From Prevotella sp. CAG:924 (GTDB taxonomy: Bacteria; Bacteroidota; Bacteroidia; Bacteroidales; Bacteroidaceae): a DNA stretch of 23,830 nt. The stretch is taken from contig HF988435.1 in assembly GCA_000431975.1 (NCBI GenBank), forward strand, positions 1 to 23,830. The letters are read 5' to 3'. Numbering within the stretch: position 1 is the first letter of the stretch; every line of letters begins with the position of its first letter. Both the position numbers and the translations under genes were made by a program. This document shows, piece by piece, positions 15,562 to 22,811 of this stretch. Under the pieces are notes generated by a model. It did no database searches and was not told where the DNA came from. It saw only the letters and a program-made list of their open reading frames with translations.

Positions 15562-15667
15562 ATCTTTATTGAATTATTTTTCTCAAAACTGGTTACAAAC
15601 AGAAAGTTTTATTATCAAAAAATGAAAGAAATAGAATAAAACATGAATGATCTTTCAAAATTACTCG

Positions 15668-15675
15668 TACCTTTG
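15668..15675 (+). promoter_or_regulatory. -7 element upstream of the membrane PAP2 gene
   Basis: TACCTTTG matches TAnnTTTG, about 108 bp upstream of the ATG at 15783; no good -33 element is seen. The 303-bp gap 15480-15782 between the divergent dsbD and PAP2 genes is AT-rich and otherwise holds only the dsbD promoter. Confidence 0.45.
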
Positions 15676-15782
15676 CCATCGAATCAGTTAAAGCTTCCCC
15701 AAACCGGAAGAACGGATCGTCTCCTATGAGACTGTTGATTATCAAACCGACCGCCATCCGTCAAAACAAATTCTGACAACGT

Positions 15783-16571
15783 ATGACCATTAAAACGAAA
15801 GCCCTGTCTCTACCTGATGCCAGTATTATTGCCGGCATAGTGCTTCTGATCTCATTTCTTATTATCATCATCTCGATGCCGTCGCTTACCATCGGCACAC
15901 TCAAGCATTGGGACAGAGAAGCCATGCTTATGCTCAACGGTAGTCAAGGAGCATGGATGGATCAGTTTTGGTATGCCTTCTCCTCATTCAAGACGTGGAT
16001 CGTCGCCATGGTCTTCATTGCCATCACGATATGGAACACATGTAAGGGCACTACACGCCAGAAGCTCTTATTCATGCTCTGCTTTGTCCTGCTCTTCGTC
16101 ATGCTCGACCAAATCTCCTCCAGCCTCATCAAGCCGTGGGTAGCACGCCTGCGTCCTTCCCACGACCCGGTCATCGGTCCGTTGCTCCATTATGTCAATG
16201 GATATCATGGTGGACGTTACGGATTCGTCAGTGGGCATGCAACCAACATCACGGGACTAGTCACTTGGCTCTGCCTCATCTACAAACAACACATGGCACG
16301 CCTCTGTTTTATCCTCTTCGGACTCTCCCTTTGCTTTTCACGCATCTATCTCGGTGTCCACTACCCCGGTGATATTATCTGTGGCGCCCTTTTGGGCTTC
16401 ATCATCGCCCGCGTGACCTTCGGACTGGTAAACCACTATTTTCAGTTCGACCATTCCCATAAGCCCTATGTCTTGCTCACAGTGATCGGCGGCACTATTG
16501 TCTGCCTCTTCATCTATGCGGGCCTACGAATATACCCTCTCTCCGATCGTCTCCTCCAAGCCTTGCACTGA
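15783..16571 (+). CDS. Membrane PAP2-family phosphatase
   Basis: A 262-residue integral membrane protein of the PAP2/lipid phosphatase group. Hydrophobic spans are seen at about residues 14-32, 72-86, 95-112, 153-168, 171-186, 195-212 and 229-246. The active-site motifs are K117-x6-R124-P125 (KPWVARLRP), SGH at 150-152 (here VSGH rather than PSGH) and S186-R187-x5-H193-x3-D197 (SRIYLGVHYPGD). The pattern fits enzymes that dephosphorylate lipid pyrophosphates or phosphates such as undecaprenyl pyrophosphate or phosphatidylglycerol phosphate, or lipid A phosphate; sequence alone does not choose between them. It is divergent from dsbD and followed by a 207-bp gap with the next gene's promoter, so it is probably monocistronic. 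It is not closely related to the soluble phosphatase at 3523-4311. Confidence 0.88.
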   Translation: MTIKTKALSLPDASIIAGIVLLISFLIIIISMPSLTIGTLKHWDREAMLMLNGSQGAWMDQFWYAFSSFKTWIVAMVFIAITIWNTCKGTTRQKLLFMLCFVLLFVMLDQISSSLIKPWVARLRPSHDPVIGPLLHYVNGYHGGRYGFVSGHATNITGLVTWLCLIYKQHMARLCFILFGLSLCFSRIYLGVHYPGDIICGALLGFIIARVTFGLVNHYFQFDHSHKPYVLLTVIGGTIVCLFIYAGLRIYPLSDRLLQALH

Positions 16572-16693
16572 TCCCTGCATCCATAAATGCGGCAGGACAT
16601 ACCCTCATTCCATCATGTTCACATAACGGCATCTTCATACTCTGCCGAACGGGAATGGGTCACCACCGGCAAGAAACAAATATTCGTTTTTCC

Positions 16694-16724
16694 TTGTCCA
16701 TTGTACAAAGATTGCTTACTTTTG
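16694..16724 (+). promoter_or_regulatory. Promoter of the hydrolase/HAD fusion gene
   Basis: TTG (16694-16696), a 20-bp spacer and TACTTTTG (16717-16724, TAnnTTTG) make a good Bacteroidota promoter. The predicted start is near 16731, about 48 nt before the ATG at 16779. The upstream part of this gap (16572-16690) shows only a weak GC stem (CCTGC/GCAGG) just after the PAP2 stop, with no T-run. Confidence 0.65.
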
Positions 16725-16778
16725 CAGCTGTCACGACAACACGATATCAACACGTGACACACAATAACACACACAACA

Positions 16779-17795
16779 ATGGAAAATCCTTATCACAAAG
16801 AATACCCCGACCTGATGGTCGGTAAAAAGATCATGTACAATCACGGATTCTGCTCTGCAGCCTCTTCGGGCACAGTGAGCCTGATCCGTCAGACATTCCC
16901 GAAAGCCAATGTTGTGGCATGGGATATCCCCTTACACCCTGCCGAGGCAATCGATATGCTTAGAAAGAAGGTAGAGGAAGAAAAGCCCGACCTGATTATC
17001 GGCACGTCGATGGGCGGCATGTACACCGAACTGCTCTACGGCGTTGACCGCATCTGCGTCAATCCTGCCTTCGAGATGGCAAAGACCATGAAGGAGAACG
17101 GACTCACCGGCAAACAGATCTGGCAGAACCCGCGACAGGATGGCGAGAAAGAATTTATGGTCAATAAAGCGCTCGAAAAGGAATATGCCGAGATGACTGC
17201 CCAATGCTTCACAGCCCTTGAGACCATGACTGCCGAAGAGCAGGCCCGCGAGCAACAGCACGTATGGGGACTCTTTGGCGACGCCGACCCCGTAGTACAC
17301 ACATGGGACCTTTTCTGCAGTCATTACACACAGGCTGCCCACTTCCACGGCGCCCACCGTATGGATGACAAGAGCTTCCTCAATGGTGTCGTTCCCGTGA
17401 TACGTTGGATTGACGACCGGCAGGAAGGACGCGAGCGTCCCATCGTCTATATCGACTCCTCCACCCTCTCCGATGCTTACGACCATCCCGTATCATCACT
17501 GCAAAAGGCTTTCGCCATGCTCATCGAGACCTATCAGGTGTATATCGTATGTCCGGCCCCAACCAATAACCATGCTGTGACCGACCGTTGGGGACAATGG
17601 ATCGAGCAATATCTCTTCACACCGGCACACGATCATGTCATCTATTGCAATAACCAACCACTGCTCTACGGCGACTATCTCATCTCGCGCCATCCTTCTC
17701 AGGATTTCATGGGCACAGGTATCGAACTGGGTTCGGATGAGTTCAAGACATGGGAAGAGGTCATCACTTTCTTCGAACGGCTCGGAGGACAATAA
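16779..17795 (+). CDS. YqiA/YcfP-like alpha/beta hydrolase fused to a degenerate HAD (NT5C-like) domain
   Basis: A 338-residue cytoplasmic protein with two parts. Residues about 15-212 resemble the small YqiA/YcfP (UPF0227) esterases: a start of KKIMYNHGFCSAASSGT, a nucleophile elbow GTSMGG with S77, and a possible acid and base in GDADPVV (D168/D170) and the HGAH segment (H190/H193). Residues about 219-338 resemble the C-type 5'-nucleotidase branch of HAD enzymes: PIVYIDSSTLSDAYDH near 221, YIVCPAPTNN at 255-264, and LLYGDYLISRHP, then a F-x-G-x-x-I-x-x-G-x-x-x-F-x-x-W pattern to the end. The HAD part looks inactive: the usual DxD is DSS (D226, S228) and the late Asp pair after GDYLI is Ser-Arg. 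It has its own promoter and terminator. I assign no substrate. Confidence 0.7.
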   Translation: MENPYHKEYPDLMVGKKIMYNHGFCSAASSGTVSLIRQTFPKANVVAWDIPLHPAEAIDMLRKKVEEEKPDLIIGTSMGGMYTELLYGVDRICVNPAFEMAKTMKENGLTGKQIWQNPRQDGEKEFMVNKALEKEYAEMTAQCFTALETMTAEEQAREQQHVWGLFGDADPVVHTWDLFCSHYTQAAHFHGAHRMDDKSFLNGVVPVIRWIDDRQEGRERPIVYIDSSTLSDAYDHPVSSLQKAFAMLIETYQVYIVCPAPTNNHAVTDRWGQWIEQYLFTPAHDHVIYCNNQPLLYGDYLISRHPSQDFMGTGIELGSDEFKTWEEVITFFERLGGQ

Positions 17796-17834
17796 CCATC
17801 AAAACCATCAACCCTTCCTATACCTTAATTATAT

Positions 17835-17880
17835 ATAGAATGCGCTGCAAGGACCATCCTATCCTTGCAGCGCATTCTAT
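17835..17880. terminator. Bidirectional hairpin terminator between convergent genes
   Basis: Arms 17835-17853 and 17862-17880 pair perfectly over 19 bp (GC-rich upper part) around an 8-nt loop. On the plus strand it is followed by TTTCTCTC, and on the minus strand by an A/T stretch. It sits between the fusion gene (plus) and guanine deaminase (minus) and can serve both. Confidence 0.8.
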
Positions 17881-17917
17881 TTCTCTCTATGTCGAAACGA
17901 GCCGATATCAGCACGGA

Positions 17918-18385
17918 TCAATATTCCGTCTTGTCCGTCTTCGCTTTCCACATGGCGAAAGCATGAAGTGCCTCAGGACGGAGCAACTGACTAATTGGCT
18001 TACGGCGATGATCCATCGGCGTGGCGATCTCGCGATAGATCAGATCATCGTCAAAACCTATCTCCGCTGCATCCCTACGGTCATTGGCATAATAGATATG
18101 GTCGAGATGGGCCCAATAAATGGCACCCAGACACATCGGACAGGGCTCACAAGATGTATAGATCTCACAACCTGCCAAATCGAACGTACCCAATTGCCGG
18201 CATGCCTTACGAATGGTATTTACCTCGGCATGGGCAGTAGGATCCTGGTCGATGGTGACGCTATTCGAGCTCTCAGCTACAATCTCTCCGTCACGTGCGA
18301 TCACAGCTCCAAAGGGGCCACCACCATGACGAACGCTTTCCTCACTCAGAGCAATAGCTCTGCGCATCAGTTCTTCCTTTGTCAT
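17918..18385 (-). CDS. guaD: Guanine deaminase (cytidine-deaminase fold)
   Basis: A 155-residue cytoplasmic zinc enzyme that most likely converts guanine to xanthine, feeding purine salvage or nitrogen release. It shows the HAE motif (H52, E54) and the paired cysteines in TSCEPCPMC (C82, C85) that hold zinc, with E54 as proton shuttle. Beyond the generic deaminase core, the segment CLGAIYWAHLDHIYYANDRRDAAEIGFDDDLIYREI closely resembles Bacillus GuaD, including the domain-swapped C-terminal part, and differs from TadA-type tRNA adenosine deaminases. Length matches GuaD (about 156). It is convergent with the hydrolase fusion gene, separated by a terminator, and divergent from ogt. The alternative would be another purine or cytosine deaminase of the same fold. 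Confidence 0.85.
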   Translation of the reverse strand: MTKEELMRRAIALSEESVRHGGGPFGAVIARDGEIVAESSNSVTIDQDPTAHAEVNTIRKACRQLGTFDLAGCEIYTSCEPCPMCLGAIYWAHLDHIYYANDRRDAAEIGFDDDLIYREIATPMDHRRKPISQLLRPEALHAFAMWKAKTDKTEY

Positions 18386-18448
18386 TGTTCGTGTTTTTTA
18401 CATTAGTACGATTTTTACATCGCCTGCCATACACTGACAGACGGCATT

Positions 18449-18456
18449 CAAAGATA
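18449..18456 (-). promoter_or_regulatory. -7 element of the guanine deaminase promoter
   Basis: The minus strand reads TATCTTTG (TAnnTTTG), 63 bp upstream of the guaD ATG. A CTTG lies 16 bp further up, a short spacer for a -33 element. The predicted leader is about 57 nt. Confidence 0.5.
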
Positions 18457-18556
18457 CGCAATCTTTTCCGGACAAGGTGCTCCCTGCCGTCCTTTTAACT
18501 TTTACCAATGCTATTTCCTTTCTCCCTAATTAGTTTCCTTCAATTCCCGATCTTTC

Positions 18557-18583
18557 TCCGTGGCACGCTCTCTACACCACGGA
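18557..18583. repeat. 7-bp inverted repeat upstream of ogt
   Basis: TCCGTGG (18557-18563) and CCACGGA (18577-18583) are an exact inverted repeat with a 13-nt spacer, about 70 bp before the ogt start. No T-run follows within a suitable distance. It may be an operator or chance. The rest of the 266-bp guaD-ogt gap holds only the two -7 elements. Confidence 0.3.
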
Positions 18584-18638
18584 TGGTAGTATCGGCATTT
18601 TTTATGATTCAAGAGAATGATGTGCCCACTTTTTTTCG

Positions 18639-18646
18639 TAACTTTG
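18639..18646 (+). promoter_or_regulatory. TAACTTTG -7 element directly before ogt
   Basis: An exact TAnnTTTG match ends 5 bp before the ATG at 18652. If it is active, transcription would begin at or next to the start codon, giving a leaderless or nearly leaderless message. No -33 TTTG is seen at the usual distance. Confidence 0.4.
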
Positions 18647-18651
18647 CTCGT

Positions 18652-19167
18652 ATGACAGATTTACACGATATCACATACGGCTTTTCAGAAACGCCCTTCG
18701 GCCCGATCATCGCAGCACGCAATGTGAAAGGCTACACCGATGTGCAGTTTCTCACCTACAACCGGGCTGAGACTATTCATGAACTGGGCACACGTTGGGG
18801 TGTCTATACCCCGACCGTGCAGGACGACCGCGTGGCAGAGATCGTCAAAGAAGTATTCTTTGACGGAGCCCATCATCTCATCATCTTCGATCTCGAAGGT
18901 ACCGACTTCCAGAAAGCGGTATGGCGTGAGGTACGCATGATCCCGTTTGGAGAAACCGCCACCTATCAGGAGATCGCACAGCGCATCGGCCGCCCCGATG
19001 CTGTCCGTGCTGTAGCCAACGCCATAGCAGCCAATCCCCTCGCCCTCCTCATTCCCTGCCACCGTGTCGTGCGTACCGATGGCAGCATCGGAGACTATCA
19101 TTGGGGAAAGGACCTCAAACGACAGCTTCTCGAATGGGAAAAACGAGAAGCGCCCAACAGACAATAG
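18652..19167 (+). CDS. ogt: Methylated-DNA--[protein]-cysteine S-methyltransferase
   Basis: A suicide DNA repair protein that takes the alkyl group from O6-alkylguanine (and O4-alkylthymine) onto its own cysteine. From the ATG at 18652 it has 171 residues, the usual length for Ogt. The active-site block RAVANAIAANPLALLIPCHR contains the acceptor C136 in PCHRVV, with the DNA-binding helix-turn-helix around IPFGETATYQEIAQRIG (97-113) and the Arg finger near R119. The reading frame stays open upstream to an ATG at 18508, but those 48 codons are non-conserved and overlap the promoter-like element, so I start at 18652. The nuclease-helicase gene follows after 86 bp on the same strand, which suggests co-transcription. 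Confidence 0.93.
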   Translation: MTDLHDITYGFSETPFGPIIAARNVKGYTDVQFLTYNRAETIHELGTRWGVYTPTVQDDRVAEIVKEVFFDGAHHLIIFDLEGTDFQKAVWREVRMIPFGETATYQEIAQRIGRPDAVRAVANAIAANPLALLIPCHRVVRTDGSIGDYHWGKDLKRQLLEWEKREAPNRQ

Positions 19168-19253
19168 CCACACTCCTACCGAAGCCGACAGGCTGCGCCT
19201 CACACCCGGAAGCACAGCCACGGCATCCATGACACCATAAGAAGATACGATCC

Positions 19254-22200
19254 ATGACGGGCAATATCACCAGCGAAGAACTGTTTCAACGCGTCGAATA
19301 CATCGCTACGGCACACGATGTGACCATGTCGCAACGCCTGCGAATCCTGCACGAGACACTCGTGCTCACCTGTGCTGCCGGCCTGAGCGACGACGGGCAG
19401 CCGGCCGGCAACCTTTTCTCCAAGGTCGACCTGCTGTGCAAACGACTCCGCATCAGCACCAGGGAAGCCGTGGCCATCCAACGGATGCGCCACGACAGCA
19501 ACCGCAGTGGAGAACAGCAGCCGCAAGCCGACGGGCTCCCTGCTGAGGAAGCTGTCAGCCGCGAGCAACTGGCCTACGACTGCCGGTCGCTCGCCGTCTT
19601 CATCTCAGCCGTCTTCAACGAACCTATCCCCGGCACGCTGCTACGCCATATTCCCGTCTCTCTCCAACCTGCTGATGACCGACGCCACATCGACGCACGC
19701 TGCCTACGCTGCGTGGTGCGAGGCATTGAGGGCGACAAGGCGCTTGTCGAGACAACCGCCGGTGAGGGCAGACAGCTCCGCGTAGCCTTGGACAAGCAGC
19801 CCTATCTGGCCAAGCTCCTCCATGCCGACATGCAGGTGAACCTGCTGGACGTACAGCTCAACGGCGATGATGCCACAGCCATGATCATTGTGGAACCCGA
19901 TTTCCTCATTGACATCAGCTCCCTTGCACGCTGCTTCACCGACTATGGACACAGTCCACTCAACTACACTGTCAACCGCCTGTCTCCGGTAGCCAACAGT
20001 CAGGCCATCCTTCTCGGTAACTTTGCCGGTAGTGCCCTCGATGACATCATCAACCAGGGCGAGGAATACGAATGGCGGGAGACCTTTAAAGCCAACTTCC
20101 GCGAACGTGCTCTTGAATACTGTACCTGCCCCGACCTCAATCAAAGGGCCGACTTCAAACAGCAGGCACAGACACAAGTGCGCCATATTGAGGATGCCGT
20201 CGACCAACTCTTCAGCGAGTACGACCGATCACATGCCATCCTCGAGCCTTCCTTTGTATGTGAGCAACTCGGCCTACAGGGACGTGTCGACCTGATGACG
20301 ACCGACCTGCAGCTCCTCGTCGAGCAGAAGTCTGGTTCCAATTGGTATATCCAGACCCATCGGCCGGGCGAGCACGGAGGCTTCCAGAAAGAGGATCATT
20401 ATGTGCAGGTGCTGCTCTATTATGAGGTGCTGCGCCGCAATTTCCAGCTCGGCTACAACAAGATTGACGGCAGGCTGCTCTATTCCAAATATCCCATGCC
20501 CTCCGGCCTCGTTCCCGCCACCTACTACAAAGAGCTCATCCGGCAGGCTCTCGACCTGCGCAACCGCATCGTAGGCTACGAGTTTCGCATGGCCCACAAG
20601 GGGTTTGCCACCTTGCTGCCTTATCTGTCGGTCGACCGTCTCAACCAACGGCATATCAGCGGAACGCTCTGGACCGACTACCTGCTGCCCCAGCTCACCG
20701 GCCTTCTCGAGCCTCTCCATCAGCTGCCACCTCTCGAGCACGACTATTTCTGTCGTATGATGACCTTCGTCTACCGTGAACAGCTTGCCGGACGGCTCGG
20801 TGTGGAGGAAGGACACGGCGGTGCCATGGCCGACCTGTGGAACATGCCGTTATCAGAGAAGCTGGAGACCGGCAATATCTATACCGGACTCGAGATCATC
20901 AAGAAGGAGCAGTCGTCCTGCTTCAACGGTTACGACCTGCTGACGCTCAGCGTCACCACGCAGACCGTCGACTTCCTACCCAACTTCCGCGAGGGCGACT
21001 CCATATATCTCTACCCCTACATCGAAGGACAGGAGCCCGACGTGCGCCACTCGATCCTCTTCAAGGGACAGCTCGTCTCAATCGGCACTACCCGCCTCAT
21101 CGTCCATCTCTCCGATGGTCAGCAGAATCCCGACATCTTCGAGGCCGCCGGACTGCGCAACCTCGCAGGACATATCACTGTGAAATGGTGTATAGAGCAC
21201 AGCAGTTCCGATAGCTCCACGGCAGCTGCCATCCGCAGCCTCTATCAGATGATCACCGACGTGACAGGCCATCGCGAGCTGCTGCTCTGCCGGCGTGCGC
21301 CACGCCGTGATGCGTCCCTCACGCTCTCACGTTCCTACTCTCCCACCTACGACGATGTCATCCTTCGTGCCAAGCAGGCCCGCGACATGTTCCTGATCAT
21401 CGGTCCGCCGGGAACGGGCAAGACTTCCATGGCTCTGCAGTTCCTCGTACGTGAGGCATCAGCAGGCGTTCCCGCAACGGCTGACAGCTGTACCACCGCC
21501 CCTGCAGTCAACATCCTGTTGATGGCCTATACCAACAGAGCGGTCGATGAGATCTGTGAGATGCTCACCGACAACGCCATCGACTATCTGCGCATCGGCA
21601 ATCGCTACACCTGTGCGGAGCCTTACCGCAATCATCTCATCGACGAGGTGCTCGAACAGTACCAGTCACTAAGGGAGGTGAAAGATCGCATTCTCAAAGC
21701 ACGCATCATCGTCGGCACGACATCGACGATCCAGAACCGCACCTACCTCTTCGCGCTAAAGCATTTCCAACTGGCCATCATCGACGAGGCCTCGCAGATC
21801 CTTGAACCACAGATCGTCGGACTGCTCACCAAGGCCGATAAGTTCATCCTTATCGGCGACTACAAGCAGCTGCCCGCCGTCGTGGCACAGCGTCCTCAAG
21901 AAAGTGCCGTCAGCGAACCTTCCCTGCAGGACATCGCCCTCACCGACTGTCGCAACTCCCTCTTCCAGCGGCTCATCGAGAACGAGCTACGCCACGGACG
22001 TACCGACTTCATCGGTACGCTCAACCGTCAGGGACGCATGCACCCCGATATAGCTGCCTTCAGCTGCAAAGCCTTCTATCAACGCGAAGAGATCCGACCT
22101 GTGCCACTCCCCCACCAGCTCGAGACATCACTCGGCTATGACACCCCCTCGCTCGATGCCACCGACGACCTTCTCAAGCAGCACCGGGTGCTCTTCTTCC

Positions 22201-22727
22201 CCTCACAGTTCTGCCGCGAGCCGGGCATCTCCGACAAGGTGAATGCCGACGAGGCACGTATCGTCGCCAGCCTTGTCCTCCGCATAGCCCGCTTCTACGG
22301 CACGAAGTTCGACGCACAGAAGACCATTGGCATCATTGTACCCTATCGCAACCAGATCGCCATGATACGCCAGGCCATCGAACGGCTTACCGGACCGGAC
22401 ACCTGCCGGCACGATGGCTGCCCCGACGGACTACGACCATCACAGACAACAGCCCAACAGCTCAAGGACATCGCCATCGACACCGTGGAGCGCTACCAAG
22501 GCTCACAGCGCGATGTGATCATCTACTCGTTCACCATCCAGCAGCGCTACCAGCTCGACTTCCTCGCCGCCAACACTATCGAAGAGGACGGACATCTCAT
22601 CGACCGCAAGCTCAACGTAGCCCTGACGCGGGCACGACGACAACTCCTCCTCACCGGTAATACCGACATCCTCAGTCATAACCCACTCTTCCGAGAGCTT
22701 ATGGAATATGTGACAAAAGTAAAATAG
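19254..22727 (+). CDS. Dna2-like nuclease-helicase (PD-(D/E)XK + SF1B helicase)
   Basis: A 1157-residue protein for DNA end processing or replication repair, by analogy with Dna2. Residues 1-220 are of unknown fold. A RecB-type PD-(D/E)XK nuclease core is visible at about 270-400: GRVD with D346, then VEQKSG with E357 and K359, then a QVLLYYEVL helix. A beta-rich linker follows (about 560-650). The helicase part holds Walker A GPPGTGKTS (717-725), Walker B IIDEAS (D844, E845), GDYKQLP (868-874), LNRQGRMHP (923-931), VPYRNQ (1029-1034), DTVERYQGSQRD (1076-1087) and NVALTRARRQ (1121-1130), the Dna2/Upf1 superfamily 1B set. Cys residues near the nuclease are C290, C292, C336 and C500, which do not form the usual four-Cys cluster. 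It lies between ogt and a ferredoxin gene on the same strand. Confidence 0.85.
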   Translation: MTGNITSEELFQRVEYIATAHDVTMSQRLRILHETLVLTCAAGLSDDGQPAGNLFSKVDLLCKRLRISTREAVAIQRMRHDSNRSGEQQPQADGLPAEEAVSREQLAYDCRSLAVFISAVFNEPIPGTLLRHIPVSLQPADDRRHIDARCLRCVVRGIEGDKALVETTAGEGRQLRVALDKQPYLAKLLHADMQVNLLDVQLNGDDATAMIIVEPDFLIDISSLARCFTDYGHSPLNYTVNRLSPVANSQAILLGNFAGSALDDIINQGEEYEWRETFKANFRERALEYCTCPDLNQRADFKQQAQTQVRHIEDAVDQLFSEYDRSHAILEPSFVCEQLGLQGRVDLMTTDLQLLVEQKSGSNWYIQTHRPGEHGGFQKEDHYVQVLLYYEVLRRNFQLGYNKIDGRLLYSKYPMPSGLVPATYYKELIRQALDLRNRIVGYEFRMAHKGFATLLPYLSVDRLNQRHISGTLWTDYLLPQLTGLLEPLHQLPPLEHDYFCRMMTFVYREQLAGRLGVEEGHGGAMADLWNMPLSEKLETGNIYTGLEIIKKEQSSCFNGYDLLTLSVTTQTVDFLPNFREGDSIYLYPYIEGQEPDVRHSILFKGQLVSIGTTRLIVHLSDGQQNPDIFEAAGLRNLAGHITVKWCIEHSSSDSSTAAAIRSLYQMITDVTGHRELLLCRRAPRRDASLTLSRSYSPTYDDVILRAKQARDMFLIIGPPGTGKTSMALQFLVREASAGVPATADSCTTAPAVNILLMAYTNRAVDEICEMLTDNAIDYLRIGNRYTCAEPYRNHLIDEVLEQYQSLREVKDRILKARIIVGTTSTIQNRTYLFALKHFQLAIIDEASQILEPQIVGLLTKADKFILIGDYKQLPAVVAQRPQESAVSEPSLQDIALTDCRNSLFQRLIENELRHGRTDFIGTLNRQGRMHPDIAAFSCKAFYQREEIRPVPLPHQLETSLGYDTPSLDATDDLLKQHRVLFFPSQFCREPGISDKVNADEARIVASLVLRIARFYGTKFDAQKTIGIIVPYRNQIAMIRQAIERLTGPDTCRHDGCPDGLRPSQTTAQQLKDIAIDTVERYQGSQRDVIIYSFTIQQRYQLDFLAANTIEEDGHLIDRKLNVALTRARRQLLLTGNTDILSHNPLFRELMEYVTKVK

Positions 22728-22729
22728 CC

Positions 22730-22762
22730 GGCCGGTAATGGACGAAAGTCCGATGACCGGCC
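22730..22762 (+). repeat. Hairpin with GAAA tetraloop just after the helicase stop
   Basis: GGCCGGT (22730-22736) pairs with ACCGGCC (22756-22762). Inside, GGAC (22740-22743) pairs with GTCC (22748-22751) around a GAAA (GNRA) loop, leaving small internal loops. It starts 3 nt after the stop codon. No T-run follows, so it is not a standard intrinsic terminator; it could protect the message 3' end or modulate read-through to the ferredoxin gene. Confidence 0.55.
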
Positions 22763-22811
22763 TGTCCCGGAAAAGACAATCAACATCATAACTCCTCAAA
22801 CATCCAAGAAC

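Noticed and set aside
15606..15642. An 8-bp inverted repeat GTTTTATT/AATAAAAC in the dsbD-PAP2 gap.
   Set aside because: The gap is very AT-rich, so such repeats are expected by chance, and it does not coincide with a promoter element.
3523..16571. The two PAP2-superfamily genes (3523-4311 and 15783-16571) as recent duplicates.
   Set aside because: One is soluble with a signal peptide and PSGH, the other multi-spanning with VSGH; beyond the shared active-site motifs the sequences do not resemble each other.
18508..18651. A 48-codon N-terminal extension of Ogt.
   Set aside because: The extension has no similarity to the Ogt family, contains promoter-like sequence and an inverted repeat, and the family's usual length is met from 18652.
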